A DNA stretch of 64,000 nucleotides from the NCBI GenBank assembly GCA_951394045.1, contig OX595989.1, positions 1,922,001 through 1,986,000 on the forward strand, written 5' to 3'. Origin of the DNA: Nitzschia sp. DOCU1 (Eukaryota; Bacillariophyta; Bacillariophyceae; Bacillariales; Bacillariaceae). Below, piece by piece: positions 21,301-32,668 of this stretch. Within the stretch, counting starts at the first letter, position 1, and each line of letters starts with the position of its first letter. Below the pieces are notes generated by a model that did not search any database, was not told the DNA's origin, and saw only the letters and a list, made by a program, of their open reading frames with translations. A program made the position numbers and the translations under genes.

Positions 21301-21779
21301 AACGCCTTATGTTCTTTAATGATATCAACAGATATGGGGTGCGTAGACCTGAATACTTATTGATCTCGAGAAGACTGGTTGATTTTCTGGCTGATCTGCT
21401 AGTAGATGTAATACTTTTTTCAAAATTTATCCTATAGCGGTACAAAGTAAGATCATTCAAAAATTACTTAGCAAAAAGGAATCGGAAAGTACACTAGTTA
21501 CCGTCAGAGGGTTGGTCAGGTTTGGAATGCCAAACACTTATTGTCTTCTTTTGAAATACGGATTCGCGAGGGGACTCAACGAATAAGGGAGTCGTCCTCA
21601 TCAGGCACGTCCCGCTACACCATTTTGAACAAGTATTAAAACACGTTTCATATGGAAATTAATTTAGTGGGTTGCCTCATTGTTTGTTACTGCGCATGCA
21701 TGCTTCGCGCTATCGAAACTAATAGTTCCAAGAAAAAATACTGCGTTCCCGTTCTAATCCATCAGGCGAACCCACTGGT
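18391..21779. other. Gene-poor region
   Basis: About 3.4 kb between the solo element and PHO88/SND3. Open frames are short and lack family motifs on both strands. Base composition is visibly more A+T-rich than the neighbouring genes. Apart from one tandem repeat near 19.1 kb nothing structured was recognised. Confidence 0.45.
19042..19270. repeat. Two diverged tandem units of about 110 bp
   Basis: Both units share TTGCGAGATTCTCATGGG, CACTGCTTCGTTCA and a CTCGAGC block, then TGCCTG and a TAGCAC ending. No coding capacity. Confidence 0.75.
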
Positions 21780-22614
21780 CTACTCATCAGTATCCACGCC
21801 CGGCTCCGATGCAGCAGCTATACCACCGTCCTCCGAAACGTCTTCAGCTACCTGCAACCCGCGTGAAAAGTTGTTTGAGGGGGTCTTGAATGGCCGTTCC
21901 AAGTTTCGACCCAAGACCTAACAATGAAGAGAATTTTTAAGATTGGACAAAATAGCATCACTCCAACATTGGAAATAGACTTACATATACCTGGAAGAGT
22001 GGGCTATATGCAAGTTGTATCAAGCTTGTGATGATGTGGATCAATAAAGGCTGGACCTTTTCTAATTTGAAGTGAACGACCCACATTAAACAAAGGTTAA
22101 AAATGACACCACCCTGCATGTTGGATGCTTGCTTGAGATCATAGTCCATAACTGTCGTTTCTGACGAAAGAAACGACGAAGTTAATTGCTTGACAATGGC
22201 GATAGGCGCTCCCTCGGCCTGGTTCACCTGCGACAAGATCGCATCAGAAAGTTGATTTTTCACTTGCACTACTGTGGTGTCTCCGATCCTTCTCGCAGCA
22301 ATCATGACGTAAAGAATAAATATTTGCTTCGATCAAGATTGAGTTCAAGAAGTTAAAAGATTTTCTGTGCTGACTACTAGAATGCGAAACCTGCGTTAGG
22401 ACTTACCTGCAGCACAACCTGTGCTACGAAAGAAAATCTGGTGCGAATTGGAAGATTCCAAGACAAAAATGGTCGGATGGTGAACTCGAAGAACATGGGA
22501 GATATCTAAGATTCCTCACCTGATAAACCGGACTGTCACTGGCCGGAATAAATCGAAGCGACGCCCGAGAAACATGCACGCAATAGTGGCAAACAACTGC
22601 ACAGACGGTGACAT
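21780..22614 (-). CDS. PHO88/SND3-like ER membrane protein
   Basis: Yeast Snd3/Pho88 acts in SRP-independent targeting of membrane proteins to the ER. Four coding exons fit on the minus strand: 22614-22520, 22437-22407 (a 31-nt microexon), 22326-21985 and 21917-21780, all with GT/AG borders and consistent phase, giving about 201 aa. The spliced product reads MSPSVQLFATIACMFLGRR, a second TM (FVAQVVLQQIFILYVMIAA), VMDYDLKQASNMQGG, a third TM (FNLCLMWVVHFKL) and LGRNLERPFKTPS. The last three segments match Pho88 landmarks (TTVRDYDLKE, the helix after it, and LKRPFKAPS). An upstream in-frame acidic stretch exists, but MSPSVQ corresponds to the usual N-terminus. Confidence 0.8.
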
Positions 22615-23889
22615 AAAGTAAGGCTCATCAGCTTTGGTTCCTTCAGTGTCATCGGCGAGATCGTCCACACTCTCAGAGTGGTCATATTCTTCGAAATCGT
22701 ATTCATCGTCAGCGTGGTCCGACAACGCGCTTTCCTTTTGCAGACAATATGTCTTCGTCAGAGGTTCGACCACAAGGAGACCACAGCGTAGAAAATTCGA
22801 GCAATGTATCTCACCTCGGCATCATGACCTTCGTTGCCATCAATCTGATCCTGTTCATTCGCGCCACCCCGGACATATACTGGCCACGAGCTTATTCTGG
22901 GAAGCTTCCTCTCTGATTGCCGTGAAAAAGGCATTTCAGCGCCAGATTTTAAATAAAAGGCGCCACGGTCAATGCGAGGGCAAGCATAAACGTCGAAGGA
23001 AAGCCAGCATATTAATGCAATTTTGCGTAACACCATTTTGTTTTGCAGACTATGTGATCAGTGTGGTGCTGGTCGCTCGGTGCGTAATGATATTCACTAT
23101 GTGTGGCAATAAGGAAGCAACAACTGTCTTCACTTTTATGATTTTCTACTGCATTTTTGCGGTGGGCACGGTTAGTCCAACAGGTCGACTATGATATCAA
23201 TTCATGGTTGTGGCAGCGCACTACTATTCATAGCGAGATGCCGTACTTCGCTCTTTCGTTGTGGCCACTCCGGCTCTACTGTACAAGATTGGGAACGTAA
23301 AAGAGATCTCGATTTTTCTTTGCTCTTTATTCCTCAAGTACTGTAGCAGTTCAAAGAAGACAGTCTTGCAAACGAGCCCCAATCGTTGATCAAGCGGGAG
23401 ATAGCGGGGAGATAACGTCTTATTGCCCTAGTGACACACAAATAACAACTACCACTGATGGCAGACCAAATGTCTGTGCAAGTATTGATGGTCGCCGTGT
23501 GTGTCTTGTTGCATTGCTATCATTTGGTTGAATTCGCAAAGGAAGTACCGGTAGGAGTCATAGGCCTCGGGAAGGCTAGATTTAGGCAAACGACAGTGGT
23601 CATCTTCCAAATAATATTTCTCGGTTTTATCCTATCACAAGTACAATTGAACATTGCCGGGGACGCAAGGGTTCAATCTAGCCTTTGAAACTCCTCTGAG
23701 TAGAAGAGTAGTAGCATCCAATGGACGTTCAGCGTAGTTTATGTTCCTACTGCACCATTATGGCCAAGAAAGAATCAATATCGAAACGCCACCAACCATA
23801 GCGCTCGTTTCTGAGGGTGAGACTAGCAAGACACGCGAAGGTCTTCCCATCGCAACCAGTCATGCGGTCTAATAAACAAACTCTAGCAA
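22615..23889. other. Spacer with possible plus-strand membrane-protein exons
   Basis: Three plus-strand open segments encode hydrophobic stretches: from an ATG at 22749 (SHLGIMTFVAINLILFIRA), one at 23047-23169 preceded by a good acceptor TTTTGCAG and followed by GTTAGT (ISVVLVARCVMIFTMC, FTFMIFYCIFAVG), and an ATG-started 76-codon frame at 23458 (VLMVAVCVLLHCYH, TVVIFQIIFLGFIL). They could be exons of one multi-pass membrane protein divergent from PHO88/SND3, but I could not find phase-consistent splices joining them, so no gene is called. Confidence 0.3.
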
Positions 23890-25612
23890 TCAGAAGCCTT
23901 TTCCGCCCGTTTTCTCCATCAACCAACCTTCAAGAGCGGTTGCTGTTCTGGGTATTGAAGCTGGAACGTTGCTGATACCAGAATTTCTTTTCAGGCGGGC
24001 AGCATCAAGATCTAGCCCTGAGCTCAAGTGAATCGGCGGGCGCTGAAAGTCAAAGGTAGCGTTCCTTGTCGTTCGCGTTTCCGCCGTCGATAGCAAGTCA
24101 TGTGTTGGGTCATTTGGATTAATGGGAGTCGGATGATTGGCTAGCTTTCCATCCCTACCCCAAATTGGTTTCCTACCGAAATCACCAAAAGTCGCATTTC
24201 GCGGGCCCGATCCGAAGTCACCAGCGTGCGGCCGGCCAAACGATTTGAAACTCCTGAGACGTGCAGTTGTATCCGCAACTCTTTGTCTCTTCGGCGATGG
24301 GATAGCCGAAGCCTTTACTTTGAGAATATCTGTGCGATTATCCCATTGCACAGACCTTGACTTCCTCGTCTTATCGAATCCTTGATTCCCGTTGGGCTTC
24401 TCGATCCCTCCCTGAAGGACACTGTTCAGCTTCAAAGCAGAAGTTCGTGCTTTCTGGAGCCTGTGTCCAGGTTGGTGCGTGTTGCCGCTTTCTTCTGGTG
24501 GTCCAGCTGACAATGTGAGCGCGCTGCTGAACCCAGACAGCGAGGCGGGAGCAGCAGAGGATCCGACCTCGACTTCATCGATTGTCTCCACAGATGAATC
24601 CATCTTTGAATCACCCCTTAGTGACTCTGCCGCCGACGTAGCTTTCGCGACTGCTTTGAACACAATCATCCTAGCCTGTTGCACCATTGAATCCAGCATC
24701 GCCCCAGTGTCAAGTCTAATGTCCACTTTCACAAGCCCGGGCCTACTGGTCCCAATAGTTTCACATTTGTCAAAATTTGCTGTTTCGAGCGATTGGACGG
24801 ATATGCGTGAGCAACAAAAGCGATTCAAAATAAAACCCTTCGGAAATCTCACCTGCAATCGTTCCTGGGGCCCGCAACGTGACAGTGTCTACTTTGCTCT
24901 GAATCGAGACCTGCATCTCAACCTCAAGCAGCAGGGGCAGAATCACGTCCGCCTCCTTTGGCTGCCCTGCTGCAGATTCGGGCAACGGGATCGTCTTAAA
25001 TGCCGTGACTGCAGAATGGACCTTAATGATCGAAGAAAGCATACTGAGAAGGCGAGAACGGCTCGCAGAATCTCCTGTTGTCAGGGAATGCCTAAGGAGA
25101 AGAAGTGTCCATGCGCGAACTCTGGAGTCCACAAGGGACGAAAAAGAATCTGAAACATTCTTCGAAATGGCAGCAGATGCGTACACGACCGAAGATTTTG
25201 TCCAAGAAGTTAGCGACCCCAGACTCTGAGCTGCTTTCTGCTCCACCTGGGCCGCCTTTGCAGAAGCGTCGGCTGCGTTGCTCAAAACGGATGCTGCCAT
25301 CTGCGGAACGGCCTTCTCCTCCATTCCGGTCATCATGTCAATGATATCCGTGTGCCGATGCTCGCCCACTCTCGGCAAGGGACCCGATCCCAAATCCTCG
25401 TCCACCTTTCTCATGTCCAACGATGGTAGCGTGCATATGACTTCATGACTTTCGATCGATTTGGATAAGCAAAGCAACAGCTCTCGCGACGCGGCCGCTG
25501 CGGGGTCTGAACTCACAAGCGAAGATGCCACTGAGTCCTTCTGGATGCCTTTGGTGCCCAGAAGGGCGGCAAACTTGGAAACGACCTGTTCCTGTTCGGC
25601 TGTATTGGACAT
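23890..25612 (-). CDS. Unknown protein with helical N-terminal domain and disordered basic tail
   Basis: Two exons on the minus strand, 25612-24853 and 24779-23890, with a 73-nt intron (GTGAGA...AACAG) give 549 aa. I do not recognise a named family. Residues 1-180 are Ala/Ser-rich and helical. A folded-looking core follows (LPLLLEVEMQVSIQSKVDTV, LRAPGTIAANFDKCETIG, VKVDIRLDTGAMLDSMVQQAR). The last 180 residues are basic, Ser/Pro-rich and probably disordered, with repeated NATF-D/G-F words and a PSPKRQR stretch that could be a nuclear signal. No TM segment or signal peptide is evident. The gene is divergent from the surface-protein gene to its right. Confidence 0.65.
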
Positions 25613-26244
25613 GAGCGGCACTAGGGATGCAGAGACAACTCCTGTTTTGTTGTTGTTGCTGAAGCAAAACCACGCATCTGGACGTGGTGAGCTGCTGCGG
25701 AGTATTTCCAGTGGTGCTCGATCAACCCGCGGCGCCGCGCGGCGTGGCAGGTCCGACGGACAACGCGAGAGGACGGAACAACGCGCAAAAGCGCAAAAAG
25801 CCCGGTGTTCGCTCTCGTTCTTCGTTGGAACTGGGTATGCGCGATATCGTACGATGATGTCATAAAGTACCAGGTATCATATATGCATACCATAGCTACA
25901 GTACTGGCTATCCTGTGTCGCTTCTTCGTCTTGCGCCGGTACGCCATGTGTGCTATCACGGGGATGCACGCATGAATTTGAATATCCGGAGCAAATTTCT
26001 AAATTTCTCGGCAGCGCCGCCTGCTGGATTCTTTTTGTGCCCAGCTGCGATGCCATTTCTCATATGATATCACAAAGCCGAAGGTTCAATTGCTTGGCAG
26101 TCAGACGAATGTTGGCCGCAACTTTGTGAAAAAGTCGAAAGGAACGAGTAGTAGGACGACAGCCTGATGTTTTGTTTTCATGATCCCAAGCAGCCCGATC
26201 ATTCGGAAGCTAAGCTGCTCCCCGTCAAGCGACCAAGTCGACCA
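25613..26244. promoter_or_regulatory. Divergent intergenic region
   Basis: Separates the unknown minus-strand gene from the surface-protein gene and so should hold both promoters. It includes a GC-rich CGCGGCGCCGCGCGGCG run near 25730. No specific element was identified. Confidence 0.4.
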
Positions 26245-28406
26245 ATGACAACGGCAAGCAGCTTTGCAACAGCGTTGACATTGCTTTCGTGTGCATTTTC
26301 CTTCGCATTACTGCCGGTCTCGGCTCAGACCCCGGTCCCGACCCCGACGGGCGAGCCGTCTGGCGTTGCAGTGTTTACCGATGTGCCCAGTGCAGAGCTG
26401 GTGAGCACTGCTTTTCCGTCTGGCAGCGTAGCGCCATCTTCAGCTCCGTCGTCGGCCCCATCGAACGACGGGCCGACTGGGCTGCCATCTTCGATACCTT
26501 CTGATCTCCCGTCGGACATGCCCTCACTGTCGCCAACTCCCGAGCCCACCTTCGACGAGCCTAGCTCCGCCGCTTCCCGGTTTCGCCAGTCGTTCTCTGT
26601 GGAAAACGGCCGGGTGTTTTCGGAAACAGAAACACTGTTATTCCGCGGTCTTTACGCGAGCTACACACCTCTTTTTGCCCCGCCGGGCACCGAAGTGGAA
26701 GGCAAGATTTTGACACTCTGTGACGTAGTCAGCCAGCAAATCGATGGGAGACGTCTCTCTTTGGCGGCAATGCATAAGTATCATATGCGCGCAAGACGGC
26801 TGCAAGCCTCGACATCCATTCTAGTCGACTTCAACATGACCTACACCTCCAACTTCACCAATGTTACCAGTTTCCCGCTCCTTTTCCAGCAGTATGTCAA
26901 CCTGAATCTGGTCCAGGTCGCACAGCAAATGCAGCTGCTGGGACTTAATGTGTCAGAGGCGTTCCCCGCATCACGCGTCATCAATCGACCGGAACCGACG
27001 ATGCAGCCGACCATCACAGCATACCCAACCACCGTTGCACCATCTATGTCTTCTCCTCCCTCGGCGATTCCTTCTGACATGCCATCTTTGACACCGTCGA
27101 TCGTAACCTCCAGCCCGTCCAGCCTACCGTCATCGGAACCCACATTTAAGCCGTCGATACCACCACGCACTGGAGGTACAGACGTAATTGTCATTGCTGT
27201 GTCAATCGTTGTGGCTGGATCGATAGTGTTGATCGGCTTGTTGGTATATTATAGAAAACGAAAACTTGTCCGGGAACTAGCATATCAGTCGAATGCAGTC
27301 GACGCGCGGAAGAACCAGCAAGATGCCGAAAAATTGGAAAGTGGGGCTCAGGCAGACGCTGACTTTGTAACTACAGTCACTGGGGGGAAAGACAACATTT
27401 CGTCTTTCCAAGGTGCGCCTGGGTATGGCAAGGGATCAGACCCGGTGGCAGGTGGAGTTGTTTCGCCAAGTGAGTCACTTGTTTCCAATCAGTCCTTACT
27501 TTCAGCTGGAAATTCGTTGGCTGGAGACTCTGGTGACGAAGTTGACGCGACACACAACCTGGCGGACGAATTCGATCAGTATAAGGACCAAAACTTGGAA
27601 AAAATGAGGGCTGGTATCGAGGGCAACCTAGCCGGATTCGATGGCATGATGAGCCAAGCTCTTACTCGGGCTCTCATTGACGAGGATGACACAACCATCG
27701 ACCCAACTGAACTTTTGTGGGGAGGTTCTGGGCACTTGCTAGGAGCAGAGATCGAGGCCAGCGCGCTCGGTGAAGTGACGGATTGGCTAAAGCGAAAGGA
27801 ATCAGCATCCGATGAAGAACGGTAAGTTTGCGTCTCGACACTCCAAGCCAGCACTGTTGCAATAATTCCTGTCTGATCTTTTTGCTGGATTATTAGACGC
27901 CTGTTTATGCAGGAGACATTGAATAAGATGGTATCGAGTGTTCGTCATGGAGTTCTTGGTCCAGAAGAAGCCTCCCGCTCTATTCATGAGTGCGCCGCTT
28001 TGTTGGGCTTGCAGCTAGCTACTGAAATACCAGTGACTACACTTATAATCACAGGAATGAGGAAAACTGTGACAGCGGAAGATATGATCCTCGCCTTTTC
28101 CGAATTCGGCGATGTCTCCGAGGCAGCCGTTGCATCGAACCAGCGGGGCTTTGGTAAGTATTAACCTTGGATTCAACTTGCGATGTGACGACGACAGACC
28201 CTCACTCCCCCCATTTCCCCATTCAAGGAATATTACGTTTCAAAACCAACCAGTCGGTAGATCGGGCGATGAAGAAGTTTCGGGCGGAAGAGATAGTTGT
28301 GCAAGACGTTGCTGTTCAAGTCAAGGTTTTGCAACCGGGAAGTACAACCACTTCTCCAGACGAGGATGAGCCATCGACACCAGCAAGTGCAAATCCTATT
28401 CCATAA
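26245..28406 (+). CDS. Single-pass surface protein with Ser/Pro repeats and a cytosolic RRM-like domain
   Basis: Three exons: 26245-27821, 27897-28153 and 28228-28406, joined in phase by GTAAGT donors, giving about 670 aa. The start at 26245 puts a clear signal peptide (TALTLLSCAFSFALLPVSA) at the N-terminus; an ATG 26 codons upstream is in frame. The outer part has two Ser/Pro tracts of diatom type (IPSDLPSDMPSLSPTPEPTF; IPSDMPSLTPS) around a folded domain with N-glycosylation sites. One TM (VIVIAVSIVVAGSIVLIGLLV) is followed by YRKRK. The cytosolic tail ends in an RRM-like fold: RNP2-like TTLIITGM and RNP1-like QRGFGILRF, the latter created by the last splice. The ligand is unknown. Confidence 0.78.
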
Positions 28407-28509
28407 TGTTGTTTCTGCCTTTTCTAGTGTTTTATGCGCCATTGATTGTCATTTTCTGTTATATTTCTATGGCTCTGATGGCTACTCTAGTACAGAGGCT
28501 GGAAATGCG

Positions 28510-29127
28510 TCAACCTAGATATTCCATAATTCTCTGCTGCAAAAATGCATCACGTGGCCATTCGCCAGACGAAGGAGTCAGCCAATGATCCACGAGGTCA
28601 AAAACCATTTTATCATCTGCCAATGCGCGGACTGCCTTTAGAGCACATTCCTCGGAGCTGAAAGATGCTTGTAGCTTCTCCTTCCACTGCTTCCCGAAAT
28701 CTTTTCCGAAGGCCGACAGGAAATGGTCGCCTAGCGAAGAATCCTTATCTGAAAGCAGCTCACCAAGACTTGCCTTTGAAACTATTACCAGGATTGCCTT
28801 CCCAGCGCCGCCATCGATACTTGCAGCAATTCTCAATGGCCCTGCTTCAGGTTTGACGCTTTTCGCCATCTCGGGAACATTGTACCACCCGATCACACTC
28901 GAATCGGACGAATCTGATTGGATTTTTGATAATGCCAGAGCCAGAGCCGACTCTATCACGGGCTTTGTGGGATTTTCGTGGCAAACGGGGAAAGCGTCGG
29001 TGACTTTAAATTTCGAATCTTGAAACGACCCTATCAATATCCCGTGACATTCAGAAGTGCTGTACGACGCAGCATGTAATGCTATCATCGTCAATGCCAG
29101 CGGCCCGACCGTAACGTTTTCTGTCAT
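28510..29127 (-). CDS. ER membrane protein complex subunit 8/9 (EMC8/9)
   Basis: Single exon, 205 aa. EMC8/9 is a cytosolic-face subunit of the ER membrane complex that inserts tail-anchored and multipass proteins. It has the MPN-like fold without catalytic residues. Family motifs are VGPLALTMIALHAASY at the start, CHGILIGSF, VTDAFPVCHENP, VIESALALALSKI, VIGWYNVPE and the C-terminal FDLVDHWL. The length is close to the usual 200-210 residues. Its C-terminus converges on the surface-protein gene with about 100 bp between stops. Confidence 0.85.
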   Translation of the reverse strand: MTENVTVGPLALTMIALHAASYSTSECHGILIGSFQDSKFKVTDAFPVCHENPTKPVIESALALALSKIQSDSSDSSVIGWYNVPEMAKSVKPEAGPLRIAASIDGGAGKAILVIVSKASLGELLSDKDSSLGDHFLSAFGKDFGKQWKEKLQASFSSEECALKAVRALADDKMVFDLVDHWLTPSSGEWPRDAFLQQRIMEYLG

Positions 29128-30077
29128 TGTGACTTCCTGTACAATTCAGAGAGCTCTTAGAAGTACTCCTCGGTATGATGGATAATTCAGTTGTATGTAG
29201 CTCCGAGATACAACAATCAAAGAGTTTTGCACATCAGTCAGTAACAGTCGGCGGTCAGAGGTGGTGAACGACATGGACACCGGACGAGAGGGCTTGCAAG
29301 CTCGAACCATTTTCCGATTGTTCATACATAGTACCTGGTACATTGGTATAGCTATGTGTCTGATACGTACACTCCATGATAGGTGCGGTAAGTACCAGCC
29401 TCACGATCTTTTGTACATAGATGTTCGAATGTGGGATCGGCGGATTCAGATTCCACCACAGAACGTTAACAGATGCATGATGATTACCAACGGGATGGTT
29501 CGACTCACTCTCTACCCACTGTTCACGTTCTATCTAGGTCCATGAAGCCGACATTGACTCATGATGCATCTATTGCAATCGAAGGCATTGGGCTGATCAG
29601 CTCCTGCTTGAATGCTTCCCTCCAATGCGTTACGCACACGAAGGAAAGAATGAGGGGTGACCCCGAGACAAATGAGCGGCCAACAGTACCCTTGTTGGAT
29701 TCTTGCCAGGCAGATTGCATTATGAGATCTTTCGGGGAAGCTGTGCTCGCTACGCAACGAGGTTGTACTGGCAGCCATGTCCACGCTTCCTTGCACGGAA
29801 CAGCAGAATATTATAACAGAATTGGACAAAATTGGAGAATCGTTGCCGATCCGAGATTCAATCTAGAACTGCAAGATGGAGCTCTCCCTAACGAGAAACA
29901 GCGAAATTCTGCATGCGAAGCGAGCGCGGAAAGCCTTTCGTCGCCTGCTGCCGGAAAAGCTGTGGTTCTAGCGTGCGGCGATGCGTGAATTGGCATTTTG
30001 AATCTGTTCTTTCATTCACTCCTAAACCTGGTGGTGCAGGAGTACTGGCTACTCTGGGTACTAGATCTTGTAGAAAA
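29128..30077. other. Intergenic region
   Basis: Lies upstream of EMC8/9 and downstream of the PP4R2 gene. A 171-codon plus-strand frame at 29473-29988 lacks any domain pattern and is not called. Nothing else is seen. Confidence 0.45.
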
Positions 30078-30482
30078 TCAATCGGCTATATCGCTTGACT
30101 GGGATGATGAGTCGCTCCCTCCGGAATCTTCAGCTCTCATAGAGTCTATGCTATCGCCGCTTTGGTATTCGGAGTCTGCAGGAGGGCGGAACCCTTCGCT
30201 TTGATGAAGTGCCAAAGAAGTCAAAACCCTGGTTTGAAGTCGTTGTTGTTGTTGCATCCTATTCAAAGCCATAGCACGGGCAGCTGTAAATGGTTCATAA
30301 TGCACACCCGAACCTGAATCAGAACCATCACTTCTGTCTGATGCTGAATCATCCAAAGAAATGTCATCCGATTCAGAATCTACGTCAGAGTTAGAGGCAG
30401 ACGAGCGTCCATGCTCAACCTTTGGGTCGATCAGTGGAGAATGTGTTGCGTAGTAAGGGGGAAAGGGTAAGGAACTGCTCAA
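30078..30482 (-). other. Possible 3' exon of the PP4R2 gene (acidic Ser-rich tail)
   Basis: A 134-codon frame immediately follows, and slightly overlaps, the end of the PP4R2 reading frame. It is strongly acidic and Ser-rich (SDVDSESDDISLDD, SDRSDGSDSGSG), as are the C-termini of PP4R2 proteins. I could not find a GT-AG pair in the correct phase joining it to the upstream exon, so it may be an unresolved exon or a frameshift product. Confidence 0.35.
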
Positions 30483-32668
30483 AATTTCAAAGGGACAAAC
30501 AGCACAGTAAAATTCACCTCAAGGTCTGCACCCTCTGTCGAGCCACCATGTTGCCGGCCCGCTACACCACTTCCGTCTTCGATCGGCATCAACTCTAGGG
30601 ACGAGGGTGGACTCCTTCCAAGAGAGACACCCGCGAGGGCCACTGCATGGTGAAGTTGCAGCATGTGCATCCCCGCAGTCGGTTGTAAACTGGTCGACCC
30701 GTGCATGGTGGAATCGTTGGAGGGTGGGAAAAGGATAGGAGATGGCACGCGTGCTATGGAATGGTGGTCACTACCAGGATCTGAAACATGCTGGCGGACA
30801 AAACTTGAGACTCCTCCATGGCCTTGTAGAGTACAGGTAATGTTCGTTGGAGCCGCGGAAAGCACCAAACTAGGAGGAGGAGGTGAATTAGTCATTCCTC
30901 TGCTTTCTGTCATTGACCGAACGTCGCGATCCGGCGAAGAGTGTGGATCAATACCAACGTGGTCGAATTTCGTTCTCAGAGATGCTCGGGCAGCCGCTTC
31001 AAGCAACTCTCTGGAAGAGGCCGAGTCCCCAGATGTACCATGCAAATGATCCGAACAAGCGAATAGGTACCCGTCATCACCGTTATTTTTCGCGTCAGAC
31101 GCCGATGCAGCTTTCATCTTTCCAGTCCCCAAATCGTCTCTCTGATTCTGTCCGCTGAAACGTTGGCCGCCTTCCGCATTTCCGTCCAGCAACGCGTCGT
31201 CGGACGGAGAGAGAGCTCTACGCTTCAACCGTCTCTGGCGCAGTTCCGACTCCTGCCTTCCTCTTTCGTCCGCAAGCGCCGCAAGCTCACGCTCCTAAAG
31301 GTGGTGTAGACAATTTGTCAGCAACACCATTTTATCCTTTGGATCCTTGCAATGTATACGCTTACCTCCCTACGACTTTGCGACGTGTCACCACCTGTGC
31401 TGCCACCGAATGCCCCTATCGACGACGTTACTAAAAGAAGCTTTTCCAGGCAGTTGCACAACTTGTGCGTTTGTGTGTAATACTGGCAATATTGTATAGA
31501 AGGAAGGCGATGATGTCAGCATCTAGTCAACGCGTTGGATTCGACAAGTTGAATTTCTTACCCGCTCAGGTGCAACCAATACTTCTGCAATCCGTTGAAT
31601 TGTGAACGGCGGGCCGTCGGCTGGCAAGTGGATTTTGTGTGTCATAGGACGTTCTAAAGTTTGTGATCTCGGAAGGAGCATGTCCACCAGCTTTTGACGC
31701 CGCTGTAGAAAAATATCTTCTGAGGACATTGAAAGATTCTTGGGAGAAAAGCCACCAAGCTTGACAACATTGCTAGCCACAAGTGTTTCATTGCGTCTCT
31801 TCTCTGCCGGGGAAAGTTTGTAGCCACCCCTATTTCGGTAGAAGTGATCTAGAACAATCCCGACGGCGCTACGGAAGGCGTCTTGTAGAGTCCTGTGTGA
31901 TTCTCCCAATGAAGCAGACCCACTTGGTCTACTTGATCCCGGAAGTGCTCCAACATTAAGCCGTTGCTGATTTTTTCGCATCCGTTCTACGCTGACCTCA
32001 CTATTTGTCGTCGTCGAGGTTCCTTCCGAGTCGCATTCGTACTGTGTTGAATCGTCAGGCTCGCTGCCGGACGTTCTGCCACTTCCAGCTGATCCTGGTG
32101 CCGAAAAAGCGCAAGCATTTGCTGTCGTATTCGGGTGGGTTCGAATAAGAAGCAATGGCCGCTTTCTGTTGCCTCCTGTCCTGGTCGATCCATCGGCATT
32201 TGGGAATCTTCTCCGGCTGGACTTGTGAAGTGAATTTCTGTGCTTCTTCCGAGGGGGGGGCTGAGGTATAGATGTCGAGAAGTTCGACGACGTTGCAGAC
32301 CACCGATGGGTCGAAAAGGCCTGCCGCGTCAATGATGCTGTTGGTGATGAGGCAACGATGGCTGATTTCGACAGGTTTGCGGGCGTGGCCACTGATTCGA
32401 TCAGAGAATGATCCTTCGAATCCTGGTCCCAAGAAAGCCAGGAGCAGGCGCCGGTCCTTGCGACTTCCTTCAGAATTCGCTTTAGGTCTGAGGGGAGAGC
32501 GATTTCCGCCTTGCTGTTTTCTCCCTCCGTTGCCATGACAAAGTCTACTTTATCAAGTTTCACTCGATTCGGTCTTTTAGAATGGTGCGAATAGACATAA
32601 AGCCCGAACGGGCGAGGAAGTATAAGAAAGGCTTCCGGTGTATGTTTGCTCTTTCCTCTTGCCGCCAT
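30479..32668 (-). CDS. Protein phosphatase 4 regulatory subunit 2 (PP4R2)-like
   Basis: PP4R2 tethers the PP4 catalytic subunit and acts in DNA-damage and centrosome control. Three exons are read: 32668-31562, 31482-31366 and 31294-30479. The family core is IALPSDLKRILKEVARTGACSWLSW near residues 57-81, then after a long disordered insert the diagnostic PPFTIQRIAEVLVAPER, which splices onto YYTQTHKLCNCLEKLLLVTSS. A basic helix (ERELAALADERGRQESEL) and a low-complexity tail follow. The insert, with RSSRRR-type basic patches, makes it longer than fungal members. The ATG at 32536 (MATEGEN) is an alternative start nearer the conserved region. The 3' end is uncertain because an acidic tail lies in the next frame. 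Confidence 0.75.

Noticed and set aside
29473..29988. 171-codon plus-strand frame between EMC8/9 and PP4R2
   Set aside because: Mixed composition, no domain motif, no support from neighbours; treated as chance.
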